From CAZUDI01 sp964618975 (GTDB lineage Bacteria > Desulfobacterota > Desulfomonilia > UBA1062), in the NCBI GenBank assembly GCA_964618975.1, contig CAZUDI010000012.1, positions 1-64,000 on the forward strand: a stretch of 64,000 nucleotides of DNA, in the 5' to 3' direction. Under the pieces are notes generated by a model. That model saw nothing but the letters and a program-made list of their open reading frames with translations. It made no database searches and was not told the origin of the DNA. Positions 7,947-17,031 of the stretch are shown here, in pieces (positions within the stretch are counted from its first letter, which is position 1; every line of letters begins with the position of its first letter). The position numbers were made by a program, and so were the translations under genes.

Positions 7947-10211
7947 ATGAAACGCGGAAGGCGCACCGATATGCCCGATAAAAGCTGTGTCAAACGCAGA
8001 CGGACGGATGAAGGCTCACTGACGGCCGACTGGAAGATGCACCAGATCTACGACAAGACCCCCGATGGGATCGTGCTCTGTGACCTGGAAGGACGCTTCC
8101 TGGAGTGCAATCCGGCCTTTGCACAGATGGTGGGATACACCATCGAGGAGCTGCGCGACCTTGCCTTCCCCGATATCACCCCCCCCCAGTGGCACGCCAT
8201 GGAGACGGATATCATCCAGGGGCGGCTGTTCGCCCAGGGGCACAGCGGGCTCTATGTCAAGGAGTACATCCACAGGGACGGAACGGTCTTCCCGGTTGAG
8301 CTGCGGGCCTTCCTCATCCGGGACCGGCATAACGAACCCTTCGAAGTCTGGGCCTTTGTGCGGGATATCTCCGAACGCACGGCATCTGAGCAGAAACTTT
8401 CACGCCTGGAGTCGCGCTACCGCAGCATCACGGAGAGTACCCTCAGCGGGATCATGGTCTTCGAGGCCGTTGGGCAGACAGGGGATTTCGTCGTGGTAGA
8501 GATCAACCAGGCGGCTGAGGACAGCGAGCACCTCAAACGCACAGAGATTCTCGGTCGGCGGGTGCGAGAGGTTTATCCCCAGAGCCTGGAGTCCGGCCTG
8601 TTCGCGGCCCTGGAGCGCGTCTGGCGCAGCTCGCAGGCAGAACGCTTCCCCCTGATCCGCACCCGCGAGGGCCGGATCGAGGCCTGGCACGACATGTATG
8701 TCTGCAAGCTGCCCTCGGGCGAGATCATGGCCTTATCGCACGATCTCAGTACGCAGAAGCAGGGTGAAGAGCAGCTCTGGGAACGGCAGAGAGAGCTCAC
8801 CACGTTGATGGCCAATCTTCCCGGCATGGCCTATCGGTGCCGGAACGACTTGGACTGGACCATGGAGTTCGTGAGCGAGGGCTGCCGGGGTCTTACCGGC
8901 TATGGTGCCCCCGAGCTCGTCGGGAACGCCCGCATCTCCTATGGGGCGCTCATCCATCCCGAAGACCGCGAGTATGTCTGGGACACTATTCAGGCGGCCA
9001 TCAGGTGCGGGGAACGCTTTCAGCTCGTCTACCGCCTCATCACCTCCTCCGGCAAGCAAAGATGGGTGTGGGAGCAGGGTATCGGGGTGGACCTGCCGAG
9101 TGGAGGGGGGACGGTCGTCGAGGGTTTCATCACCGACATCACGCAGCGCCGGCAGATGGAGGAGGAGATCCGCCGCAGTGAGCTGAAATTTCTAAAGATA
9201 TTTCAGTCCAGCCCGGATGCCATCGCCATCAGCACCCTCAAGGAAGGCCTCTATCTGGACGTGAATGACGCCTTCCTCAGGTACACGGGCTACACGCGTG
9301 AGGAGGTGATCGGCCGGACCTCCCTGGAAATGGGCATCTGGGACAGCACTCGCGAGCGCGAGGAGTCCCTCGCGCGCCTCGTCCGCGAGGGGGGCCTGCG
9401 CGATCAGGAACGGCAGTGGCGCACCAGGACCGGGCAGAAACTCACGATCTTGTGGAGCGGCGAGCTGATCGAATTCGGCGGCGAACAGTGTGTCCTCTCG
9501 GTCAACCACGATATCACCAAGCGCAAGCAGATCGAAACGGAACTTGTGCATTCCCGCTCCCAGCTGCAGATCCACGCCGACCACCTGCAGACCACGCTGG
9601 AGAGGGAACGCACCGAAATCGCGCGGGAGATTCACGACGAATTAGGGCAGATCCTTACGGCCCTGAAGATGGACCTCTCCTGGCTGAGAAAGCGCCTTCC
9701 CGTCTCCCTCGGAGAGCCCCTTGGCAAGCTCGCCTCCATGACCGACACCGTGGACCACACCATCACGGCCGTGCAGCGGATTTGCGCTGAGCTGCGTCCG
9801 GCGGTCCTGGATGACCTGGGCCTGGAGGCGGCCATGCAGTGGCAGGCCGACCGCATCCAGGAACGCTCCGGTCTTGTCTGTGAGACGATCGTCGATCCCG
9901 CGCTCGAGGGGATCGAACTGGGGCACAAGATTACGATCACGGTTTTCAGGATCTTCCAGGAGGCGCTTATCAATGTCGTGCGGCATGCCCGCGCCTCGAG
10001 AGTCTTGAGCGTGCTGAGGATCCATGACGACCTGCTTGAGCTGGAGGTCATAGACGACGGGAAAGGCATCGCGCGCGAGGCCCTCGAGGATACCTCCTCC
10101 TTCGGCGTGATCGGGATGCAGGAGCGGGCCAATCTCGTGGGCGGCCACACCGAGATCTTTGCCCACCAAGGAGGCGGCACCACCGTCCGGGTGAGGCTTC
10201 CCCTGCGGTGA
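7947..10211 (+). CDS. multi-PAS sensor histidine kinase, NarX/HisKA_3 type
   Basis: This 754-residue kinase is probably cytoplasmic, as no membrane segments are visible. It has four PAS/PAC units at about 30-145, 155-272, 283-403 and 413-528, a HisKA_3 dimerisation helix with the phospho-acceptor His563 in AREIHDELGQIL, and an HATPase domain with N-box FQEALINVVRHA, DDGKGI and GVIGMQERA. Kinases of this class normally phosphorylate NarL/FixJ regulators; none is adjacent, the nearest being the receiver-defective protein at 4580. The PAS ligands cannot be deduced. The start could instead be Met9 (7971). Confidence 0.92.
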   Translation: MKRGRRTDMPDKSCVKRRRTDEGSLTADWKMHQIYDKTPDGIVLCDLEGRFLECNPAFAQMVGYTIEELRDLAFPDITPPQWHAMETDIIQGRLFAQGHSGLYVKEYIHRDGTVFPVELRAFLIRDRHNEPFEVWAFVRDISERTASEQKLSRLESRYRSITESTLSGIMVFEAVGQTGDFVVVEINQAAEDSEHLKRTEILGRRVREVYPQSLESGLFAALERVWRSSQAERFPLIRTREGRIEAWHDMYVCKLPSGEIMALSHDLSTQKQGEEQLWERQRELTTLMANLPGMAYRCRNDLDWTMEFVSEGCRGLTGYGAPELVGNARISYGALIHPEDREYVWDTIQAAIRCGERFQLVYRLITSSGKQRWVWEQGIGVDLPSGGGTVVEGFITDITQRRQMEEEIRRSELKFLKIFQSSPDAIAISTLKEGLYLDVNDAFLRYTGYTREEVIGRTSLEMGIWDSTREREESLARLVREGGLRDQERQWRTRTGQKLTILWSGELIEFGGEQCVLSVNHDITKRKQIETELVHSRSQLQIHADHLQTTLERERTEIAREIHDELGQILTALKMDLSWLRKRLPVSLGEPLGKLASMTDTVDHTITAVQRICAELRPAVLDDLGLEAAMQWQADRIQERSGLVCETIVDPALEGIELGHKITITVFRIFQEALINVVRHARASRVLSVLRIHDDLLELEVIDDGKGIAREALEDTSSFGVIGMQERANLVGGHTEIFAHQGGGTTVRVRLPLR

Positions 10212-10273
10212 GGGGGAGGGGGCATTGCCCTCGGACGAAAGCGGTTGACCATCGCCGCCGCTTTTTAGTATGC

Positions 10274-10360
10274 TTTAATCGTTTGAGGGTCGAATTCCCT
10301 TACTACTGGCGGCGTCAAGGCGGGTCCAGGGCTTGCCCTGGGGTTCATGCCCATGCTTCC
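10274..10360 (+). repeat. dispersed palindromic repeat, best-preserved copy
   Basis: The copy contains TTTAATCG, GAGGGTCGAATTCCC, CTGGCGGCGTCAAGGC, the perfect hairpin CCAGGGCTTGCCCTGG, then GGTTCATGCCCATGCTTCC. It lies just upstream of the small gene at 10384. Confidence 0.75.
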
Positions 10361-10383
10361 ACATAAGGCGCAAAGAGGTGCAT

Positions 10384-10656
10384 ATGAATTCCGAAGAAGA
10401 AGCCAAGAAGGTCCTGATACAGCAGAAGCACGGAATGCACGAGGAGATGTTGTCCAGGGTCATCAAAGACCTGGAGTACAACCTCGAACACCATGCACGC
10501 TATACCGGGGAAGAGAGCCTGTTCGCCCATGTCAGGGCCAATGCCGCGGCGCTGCTGTTCCTGTGCCAGGAACGCAAGCGTGACCGCGCCAAGCGGGGTG
10601 AGAACTTTACCAAGCCCGTGCAGCCCATCCCGCCTGCCGGCAGTGATCTCAAATAG
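10384..10656 (+). CDS. small helical hypothetical protein
   Basis: This 90-residue soluble protein begins MNSEEEAKKVLIQQ and has helices rich in Glu, Lys and His (EMLSRVIKDLEYNLEHHARY). It has no signal or membrane segment and no recognised family. I chose the ATG at 10384 because AAGAGGTGCAT precedes it and because the upstream extension of the frame is translated repeat DNA. Codon use resembles the neighbours, so I treat it as real. A GGTCCCTG...CAGGGACC hairpin follows its stop. Confidence 0.6.
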   Translation: MNSEEEAKKVLIQQKHGMHEEMLSRVIKDLEYNLEHHARYTGEESLFAHVRANAAALLFLCQERKRDRAKRGENFTKPVQPIPPAGSDLK

Positions 10657-10700
10657 GTCCCTGCCCCACAAGTGCAACATGGGGCCAGGGAGCAGGGACC
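10656..10700 (+). terminator. hairpin after the small gene
   Basis: GGTCCCTG pairs with CAGGGACC, with an inner CCCC/GGGG pairing. There is no T-run, so termination is possible but not certain. Confidence 0.4.
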
Positions 10701-10910
10701 AAAGGACCCGGGCGGAGGGGCTTGTGGGTGCAGGCTGCCGGGTCAGGAGGTCCTGACGGGCAGGGCCGGAGGAACGGTCACCCAGGTGAGTTTCCCCTGT
10801 GATGCCCGGTAGTTATGTCGGCGGCAGGCCTTACCGCTGAGCGGTCCGGTGTTCTGAAAAAAAGAAGTCTGTCTTGCGCGTGGATCGTCTCCTGCGACCT
10901 GATGCCTTCA

Positions 10911-10944
10911 CAAGAAAGGGGCCCGGCATTCCTGCCAGGCCCCT
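10911..10944 (-). terminator. intrinsic terminator after porin gene
   Basis: On the minus strand, AGGGGCC-x-GGCA pairs with TGCC-x-GGCCCCT and is followed by TTTCTTGT. It lies about 118 bp beyond the porin stop. The rest of the 400-bp gap (10657-11062) shows no gene. Confidence 0.6.
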
Positions 10945-11062
10945 AACAACAGATGGCTGCTTTCGGAAAGAGACTGTCTCTATGTGCTGCCTTTCTCTTC
11001 TCGATGCCGATACATGTCCGGGGTCAGGGCGGACCCTGCAAGTGATCCCCGTTTAAGCGGCA

Positions 11063-12925
11063 TCAGAAGTTCCAGATCAGCTCCATGGCCAGCCGCCGGG
11101 CCTTCTCGTTGCATTTCTCCCCGGGGATGCGCTCGCCCGTGGCCAGATTCGTGGAGGCGGAAAGGGCCTCGGTCACGTCCTTGATCCCGGCACCGGGGAA
11201 GAACATGGAGGCCTGGGCGCGGATGAAGTGGTGGCGGCTGAGCGCCAGGGTCAGCTCGTTGTCCCACTCCGAGCCCACATAGCCGGACGAGACGCGGGTA
11301 TTGGTTGCGGTATCCACAAAGCTCGTCACGGTGAAGGCCTCGTTCCACTTGAACATGTTGAGGTTGGTCTTGTAGCTCAAAAAGATTTTGGGCGCGATGG
11401 TGATGCCGGCGCTGAGCATGGACAGGCCAGGGTTATCGCCGCGGCCGGCGCCGTAGTTGGCGAAGACGCCGCCGGAGAAGACCGGGGTACCGTTGCCGTA
11501 GAATTCAGGCACGTAGCCGTAGAGCAGGGAGCCGAAGACGAAGTTGGTATCCCCCACGATGGTATTCTCGCCGCCCCAGCGCATGGAGTAGCGCTGGGCA
11601 TTGGCCACGCCGTTGTAGCCGCCCAGGGTACTGTCGGTGGCGTCGTCGTCACCCGAGGTATACAGGTAGCCGAGGTGCGGCTTGAGGGAATAGAAGCTCT
11701 TGAGCGCCCCGTTGAGCTCGTAGGACATGTCGGCGGCGAAGGCATAGGCCTTGATGTCGAAGTCATTGTAGCGGATGGGCAGGTCGGTGCCCACCAGGGT
11801 CTGGCCGTAGAGACCGGTGTCGCAGGCCCTGCCATAGTGGTAAACGCCCTCGCCCATGATCTCCAGGTTGCCGTACTTGCCCACGTAGTAGGCGCCGGCA
11901 TGGTAGGCGTTGGTGTTGGTTTCCTCAAGCGACTGGATGCCCAGGTTGGGAACGCCGGCCGCCAGGGTCAGCATGGCCAGCAGGTCGAGGGACTGCGCGT
12001 TGCGGATGCGGTCGAAGAGATAGAAGGCCTTGATTTTGTGGGCCCTGTCTTTGCTGAACCAGTCGACCTGGGCGGCATAGAGGTCACGGTCGTCGTCGCG
12101 TTTGACGTCGAGATCGGACAACCCGGTGGCCGACATGCCCTCCCAGTCGTCTTCCCACAGCTTGATGTAGGCCAGATTGTACTCGAGGGACTCGGTCTTG
12201 CCGGTCACCCAGAAACCCGGGTTGTCGTCGCCGTAGACCAGGCCGCCACCGTCGAAACCGTCGATGTGCCAGACGTCCCAGCCGGCATGGAAGCGCATGC
12301 CGAAGGGCAGGGCCATGGTGCCGTGCAGCCTCTCCAGGCCGAAGTTGCTGCAGGTACTGTCGCGTCCGCCCCGCGCGTCCACGGAGCCGTTGTCGAGGGC
12401 GGCGTCGTATTCCAGGGCGGCGTAGAAGCTCCATTTCTTGTCCTTGGGCATGGCATTGAAATAGAGCTTATTCTCGCTGCGGATATAGGAGTCGGCCAGG
12501 GCCCCGGCCTCGTTGAGGTGCCTGCGCCAGAACTCGGCCTGCGGAAGCGCGCCGAGCAGCCAGCCGGGTGAGATGCCTTGCAGAAGGGCTGCGTTACTAA
12601 AAGGATCACCGATGGAGGCCAGATAGGTGCCCAGGGCGTTGGCTTCCGTGGCGAAGGTAAAGCCGATGGGCTTCTCGCCCAGTCCGAAGTCGTAGTTCTT
12701 TTCCGCGGTGGGGATCATGCGGATCGTTCCACCGAAGCTCATCATGATGTTTTCCTTGTCCGTGAGCCCGGTCTGGATGTACACGCTGCCGGAGCCGACG
12801 ATGTTGTCCGAGCGGCCGAAGATCTGCTCCTTGCGGATGTCGTCGGACAGCGCCGTATCCGCGGCATAGGCCAGGCCGCTGGTAAGCAGCATGCAGGCCA
12901 CCAGAAAAACGATAAATCTCTTCAT
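11063..12925 (-). CDS. outer-membrane beta-barrel porin-like protein
   Basis: This 620-residue exported protein has a signal peptide (MKRFIVFLVACMLLTSGLAYAA, cleavage after AYA). The body is rich in alternating aromatic/glycine strands and the chain ends in ELIWNF, the terminal Phe signature of outer-membrane barrels. It resembles large alginate-export-type or uncharacterised porins of Deltaproteobacteria. The start at 12925 follows GGGGAGGAAAC; the longer reading frame upstream is not coding. It is divergent from the GntP permease, which suggests that the two move the same small anionic solute across the two membranes. The substrate is unknown. Confidence 0.78.
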   Translation of the reverse strand: MKRFIVFLVACMLLTSGLAYAADTALSDDIRKEQIFGRSDNIVGSGSVYIQTGLTDKENIMMSFGGTIRMIPTAEKNYDFGLGEKPIGFTFATEANALGTYLASIGDPFSNAALLQGISPGWLLGALPQAEFWRRHLNEAGALADSYIRSENKLYFNAMPKDKKWSFYAALEYDAALDNGSVDARGGRDSTCSNFGLERLHGTMALPFGMRFHAGWDVWHIDGFDGGGLVYGDDNPGFWVTGKTESLEYNLAYIKLWEDDWEGMSATGLSDLDVKRDDDRDLYAAQVDWFSKDRAHKIKAFYLFDRIRNAQSLDLLAMLTLAAGVPNLGIQSLEETNTNAYHAGAYYVGKYGNLEIMGEGVYHYGRACDTGLYGQTLVGTDLPIRYNDFDIKAYAFAADMSYELNGALKSFYSLKPHLGYLYTSGDDDATDSTLGGYNGVANAQRYSMRWGGENTIVGDTNFVFGSLLYGYVPEFYGNGTPVFSGGVFANYGAGRGDNPGLSMLSAGITIAPKIFLSYKTNLNMFKWNEAFTVTSFVDTATNTRVSSGYVGSEWDNELTLALSRHHFIRAQASMFFPGAGIKDVTEALSASTNLATGERIPGEKCNEKARRLAMELIWNF

Positions 12926-13148
12926 GTTTCCTCCCCTGTTGGCTGATTTGGGCAGAAGAATCGTGCCGCGGCCCCCTGAAGGCCGGGGTATAAAAATATA
13001 CTTATATGGCAGATCCGTCTGTCTTTTAGGTGTGTCTCGCACTCTTTTTGCCCTATCTGTGATGATTTCCACTACATTATTACACAATTATTCAGACTCT
13101 TCGTTGAATGATCACCTCCTTTCCGTATGGCAGCCATAAAATAACATT

Positions 13149-13164
13149 GTTAACAAATAATAAC
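13149..13164. promoter_or_regulatory. GTTAACAAATAATAAC putative operator
   Basis: This element matches 15 of 16 bases of the one before the thiolase gene (4316-4331). It lies in the very AT-rich divergent region between the porin and permease genes. Confidence 0.4.
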
Positions 13165-13179
13165 AATAATTAATATAAA

Positions 13180-13209
13180 TTGACAACGTTCTTATGTCAA
13201 GGAGATTAT
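13180..13209 (+). promoter_or_regulatory. possible sigma-70 promoter for the permease
   Basis: TTGACA at 13180-13185 is followed after 18 bp by GATTAT at 13204-13209 (4 of 6 to TATAAT). It points towards the GntP gene, about 180 bp away. Confidence 0.35.
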
Positions 13210-13293
13210 TCCCGCCTTCCTCCGGCAGGGCGTGTCCGCTCTCGGGCGAGTAATGATTGAAGAATACTTGACTTTGGGAAGGGCAACTTTATT

Positions 13294-13319
13294 CATTAAA
13301 TATTAACATTAAATATTAA
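13294..13319 (+). repeat. tandem 13-bp direct repeat upstream of permease
   Basis: CATTAAATATTAA occurs twice in immediate tandem in the AT-rich leader of the GntP gene. Spacing of just over one helical turn would suit cooperative binding of a regulator. Confidence 0.45.
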
Positions 13320-13391
13320 CAAATTGATTATCCATACAATGACTCTATTATATCCGCAGGGTGGGTGAGCGTACATTAAAGGAGGTGGCTT

Positions 13392-14723
13392 ATGGTTTCT
13401 GGAAGTATTGCCCTCATCTACCTGGTGATCGCCATCGCCCTGATTATCTACCTGACGGCCAGGTACCATATGAATGCCTTTGTGGTATTGCTGCTGGTGG
13501 CCTTTGTCTACGGATTGTTCGTGGGGTTGCCGCTGCCGGACATCGTCAAGACCATCCGCAACGGTTTCGGGGGGACGCTGGGCTATATCGGGATCGTGAT
13601 CGTGGCGGGCACCATCATCGGGACCATCCTCGAAAAGACTGGCGCCGCGCTGGCCATGACCAACGCCATCCTGCGAGTGGTGGGCAAGGAGCGTTCGCCT
13701 CTGGCCATGAGCATCGCGGGATACGTGGTTTCCATCCCCGTGTTCTGTGACTCGGGCTATGTCATTCTGACACCGCTCAACAAGGCCCTGGCCGAGGAGA
13801 CCGGGAAATCCATGGCGGTCATGGCGGTGGCCTTGGCAACCGGTCTGTATGCGACTCACTGCCTGGTGCCGCCCACGCCCGGGCCCATCGCGGCCGCCGG
13901 AATACTGAACGCCGATCTGGGCATAGTCATCGGTCTGGGGCTCATCGTCTCCATTCCGGCCATGATCGCGGGCTACCTGTGGGCCGTGATGTTCGCCCCG
14001 CGCTATGAGATCGAGGCCTCTCTCGAGGAGACCTACGATACCCTCATGCAGAAGTACGGCAGGCTCCCCTCCACGACGCTGTCCTTTGCCCCGATCCTCA
14101 TCCCCATCGTGCTGATCCTCTTCAAGTCTATCGCGGATTTCCCCACCAAACCTTTCGGCACCGGAGCTCTGGCGGCGTTTCTCAGCTTTATCGGTGATCC
14201 GGTCACCGCGCTGCTGATCGGGGTGTTCCTGGCGCTGCTGCTGGTCAAGCAGGAAGCCAAGCGCGAGGCCGTGAGTGCCTGGATGGACCTGGGGGTAAAG
14301 AACGCCGCCCTGATCCTGGCCATAACCGGGGCCGGCGGCGCCTTCGGCGCCATCCTCAAGGCCTCGCCCATGGGCGAGTTTCTCGGCACGACGCTCTCAG
14401 GCTTCAACTTGGGGATTTTTCTCCCCTTCATTGTGGCAGCGGCCCTCAAAACGGCCCAGGGATCGTCGACCGTGGCCATCATCACCACCGCCTCCATCAT
14501 GGCGCCGCTCATGCAGGGCCTCGGGCTCCACCCGGCGCTCACCGTGCTGGCCATCGGGGCGGGGTCCATGACCGTCTCACACGCCAACGATTCCTATTTC
14601 TGGGTGGTCTCGCAGTTCTCCGACATGGAGGTTCCCGTGGCCTACCGGGCCTATACCACGGCCACCCTGGTGGAGGGGGTTGTGGCGATCGCGGCGGTTG
14701 CCATTCTGTCGCTGTTTATATAG
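13392..14723 (+). CDS. GntP-family sugar-acid permease
   Basis: This 443-residue inner-membrane symporter belongs to the gluconate:H+ (GntP) family. It is almost wholly hydrophobic with about 12 membrane spans, and carries family segments such as GGTLGYIGIVIVAGTIIG, SIPVFCDSGYVIL and THCLVPPTPGPIAAAGIL. The start follows AAAGGAGGTGGCTT. Its neighbours are a divergent porin and, downstream on the same strand, a TPR protein and glycerate 2-kinase. Together these point to uptake of glycerate or a related hydroxy acid. The exact substrate is an inference. Confidence 0.93.
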   Translation: MVSGSIALIYLVIAIALIIYLTARYHMNAFVVLLLVAFVYGLFVGLPLPDIVKTIRNGFGGTLGYIGIVIVAGTIIGTILEKTGAALAMTNAILRVVGKERSPLAMSIAGYVVSIPVFCDSGYVILTPLNKALAEETGKSMAVMAVALATGLYATHCLVPPTPGPIAAAGILNADLGIVIGLGLIVSIPAMIAGYLWAVMFAPRYEIEASLEETYDTLMQKYGRLPSTTLSFAPILIPIVLILFKSIADFPTKPFGTGALAAFLSFIGDPVTALLIGVFLALLLVKQEAKREAVSAWMDLGVKNAALILAITGAGGAFGAILKASPMGEFLGTTLSGFNLGIFLPFIVAAALKTAQGSSTVAIITTASIMAPLMQGLGLHPALTVLAIGAGSMTVSHANDSYFWVVSQFSDMEVPVAYRAYTTATLVEGVVAIAAVAILSLFI

Positions 14724-14822
14724 GTTATGCACATGAGGCGTAGCCCGTTTCCCCTCTGGGGAAGGGGCCATGGCGTGGCCGGGGGACGTATCTGCATGAC
14801 CCCAACGGTGCGGAGGCGTTCT

Positions 14823-14863
14823 AACCGCTATGGGTGGAATCCCCGAGGCTTGAGGCATCGAGG
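14823..14863 (+). repeat. dispersed repeat, partial copy
   Basis: AACCGCTATGGGTGGAATCCCC and GAGGCTTGAGGCATCGAGG resemble the left half of the family in the permease/TPR gap. The match is weak. Confidence 0.3.
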
Positions 14864-14877
14864 GTGGATCATTAAAG

Positions 14878-15600
14878 GTGTCAGAGACCGGAAGACATCC
14901 TGAGGGCCCTGATGGTCATGAGGTGTGGAGGGTGAGGAAGAGGATCATGGAGCGGTTGGCCTTCAATGCACTGGGGATGCAGGCCTACGATAAGGCCTGC
15001 CGTTACCTGGAGAGGATCGCAGATCGGTATCCCAAAGTCCCGGGCGTGCACTACAACTATGCCGTAGGTCTCATCGGGGCCGGCAGGCAGGCGGAGGCCC
15101 TCAGGCAGCTGCTGATCGAGCTTTCTTGCGGTGGTGAGCGCTATGAGGTGCTCAAGGCCCTGGGCGAGCTCTGCTATCGGTCCGGCAGGCGCAGTCCGGC
15201 CCGGAGCTATCTCAGAGGCGCATTGGGTCACTGTGCCGACGAGGCCCAGGCCGGGGGGATACGCCAGCAGATCGCCGTGGCCGAAAGTCCGTCACGCTAT
15301 ACCTCCATGCTCAGGGGCCAGGGGCTCTTCCAGGAGGCGTGCCGCTTTCAGGAGCAGGGCGACTGGCACCAGGCCAGGGCCCTGCTGTTCGAGGCGCTCG
15401 AGTGTGACGGCACCAATGCGCTTATCTTCAATAATCTGGGGGTCATCGCCATGAATCACGAGCAGGCATATGAGACGGCCGAGCGTTATTTCGAGGAGTC
15501 GCTCAAGCATGCGGAGCTCCCGCTTGTGCGCAGGAACCTGGCCCGGGCGGCGTTCCTGCGCACAAGCGGGAGACAGTCCGCGCTCAAGGGTCGGGTATGA
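14878..15600 (+). CDS. TPR-repeat protein
   Basis: This 240-residue, predominantly helical protein has tetratricopeptide-like pairs (AYDKACRYLERIADRYPKVPGVHYNYAV-type, and ALIFNNLGVIAMNHEQAYET further on). It has no signal peptide. The first in-frame start is GTG 14878; ATG 14947 is an alternative. Its TGA overlaps the ATG of the glycerate kinase gene (ATGA), so the two are translationally coupled. It probably acts as a protein-interaction scaffold; no specific partner is evident. Confidence 0.7.
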   Translation: MSETGRHPEGPDGHEVWRVRKRIMERLAFNALGMQAYDKACRYLERIADRYPKVPGVHYNYAVGLIGAGRQAEALRQLLIELSCGGERYEVLKALGELCYRSGRRSPARSYLRGALGHCADEAQAGGIRQQIAVAESPSRYTSMLRGQGLFQEACRFQEQGDWHQARALLFEALECDGTNALIFNNLGVIAMNHEQAYETAERYFEESLKHAELPLVRRNLARAAFLRTSGRQSALKGRV

Positions 15601-16940
15601 ATCCGCTCAGCGATGTGCGGCTGATCTTTGATCGGGCCTTGGAGCGGGTCGATCCCTACCGCATGATCCAAAAGCACGTGCGGCTGGAGGGCGAGCGCCT
15701 GGTGATCGAGCACGAGGGGCAGACCCTGGTTGAGGATCTCGGGGAATACCGCAAGGTTGTCGTGCTGGGGATCGGCAAGGCGTCATCCCACATGGCCCGG
15801 GCCCTAGAAGAGATTCTGGGGGCGCGCCTCAGCGAGGGGGCGGTGGTCACCAAGTACGGCCATGCGCAGCGGCTGGAGCAGATCCGGGTCATCGAAGCGG
15901 CCCACCCGGTGCCGGACGCCAACAGCGTGAGCGGGGCGCGTGAGCTGTGTGACATCGCCAGTGAGGCGAACGAGCACACCCTGATCCTCTCCCTGATATC
16001 CGGCGGAGGTTCGGCCCTTTTCTGCCTGCCGGAGGAGGGTATCTCGCTTGCCGACAAGCAGCGCATGACCCAGGTACTGCTGGAGAGCGGGGCTGATATC
16101 CGCGAGATCAACACGGTGCGCAAACACATCTCCCGGGTCAAGGGCGGCAAGTTCGCGCGTATGGCCTACCCGGCCCGCCTGATCAACCTGATCCTCTCGG
16201 ACGTGATCGGTGACAGGCTCGACTCCATCGCATCCGGCATCTCCGTGCCGGATGCCACCACCTTTGCCGAGGCCGCGGCCATCATCCAAAAATACGGCAT
16301 CGATCACCAGGTGCCTCCCTCCATCACACGCTTCATCCAGGCCGGCCTCGAAGGCGGCCAGGCAGATACCCCCAAGGCCGGGGACAGGGCCTTCAAAAGG
16401 GTGGCCAACATCCTGCTCGGCAACAATCTGGCCGCCTGCCGGGCCGCGGCCCGCGCGGGCGAGGAGTGCGGTTATCGCACGGTCTTCCTCACCTCCTCGC
16501 TCACGGGCGAGGCCCGTGAGATCGCGCATTTTTTTGCAGCCCTGGCCAGGGACCTCGATCAGGGCTTGACGGCCTTCGAACGGCCGGCGCTGCTGATCGC
16601 CGGTGGCGAGACCACGGTCACCATCCGCGGCGACGGCAAGGGCGGCCGCAATCAGGAGCTGGCGCTGGCCTTCCTGGTGGATCTGCTAGCGACTTCTCCA
16701 GATCTCGAGCGCATCGTCTTCCTGTCCGGCGGCACCGATGGTCAGGATGGCCCCACCGACGCAGCCGGCGCCGTGATATCGGCCGGGGTCCGGGAGAGGA
16801 TCACCGCGCTGGAGCTGGATCCAGGCACCTATCTGGCGCGCAATGACGCCTATCGCTTTTTCGAACAGACCGGTTCCCTGCTGATGACCGGGCCCACGGG
16901 CACGAATGTCTGCGACCTCCAGCTGCTGATCGTGGCCTGA
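15597..16940 (+). CDS. glycerate 2-kinase (MOFRL family)
   Basis: This 447-residue kinase phosphorylates D-glycerate to 2-phosphoglycerate. Family landmarks are VLGIGKAS (56-63), SLISGGGSAL (132-141), the NTVRKHISRVKGGK segment, and the C-terminal MOFRL domain with GGETTVTIRGDGKGGRNQEL and GGTDGQDGPTDAAGA. The length is standard. It overlaps the TPR gene by 4 bp and lies downstream of the GntP permease. A route from imported glycerate, or from serine or hydroxypyruvate, into lower glycolysis is the natural reading. Confidence 0.93.
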   Translation: MNPLSDVRLIFDRALERVDPYRMIQKHVRLEGERLVIEHEGQTLVEDLGEYRKVVVLGIGKASSHMARALEEILGARLSEGAVVTKYGHAQRLEQIRVIEAAHPVPDANSVSGARELCDIASEANEHTLILSLISGGGSALFCLPEEGISLADKQRMTQVLLESGADIREINTVRKHISRVKGGKFARMAYPARLINLILSDVIGDRLDSIASGISVPDATTFAEAAAIIQKYGIDHQVPPSITRFIQAGLEGGQADTPKAGDRAFKRVANILLGNNLAACRAAARAGEECGYRTVFLTSSLTGEAREIAHFFAALARDLDQGLTAFERPALLIAGGETTVTIRGDGKGGRNQELALAFLVDLLATSPDLERIVFLSGGTDGQDGPTDAAGAVISAGVRERITALELDPGTYLARNDAYRFFEQTGSLLMTGPTGTNVCDLQLLIVA

Positions 16941-17031
16941 GGTCTGCCCGCATACTCACCCTGTTGCCGGGAGGCATTGACGCTGGAAATGGGGCTCGAT
17001 TTCTGGCATAAATTTCCCAGGGGGAAAGCGT

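Noticed and set aside
10274..10360. tRNA-like T-arm motif (GGGTCGAATTCCC) in the repeats
   Set aside because: No acceptor, D-arm or anticodon stem can be drawn around it, and the same motif recurs in every repeat copy.
11063..13087. Porin start 54 codons upstream
   Set aside because: That start would bury the signal peptide; the ATG at 12925 has a ribosome site and a proper leader.
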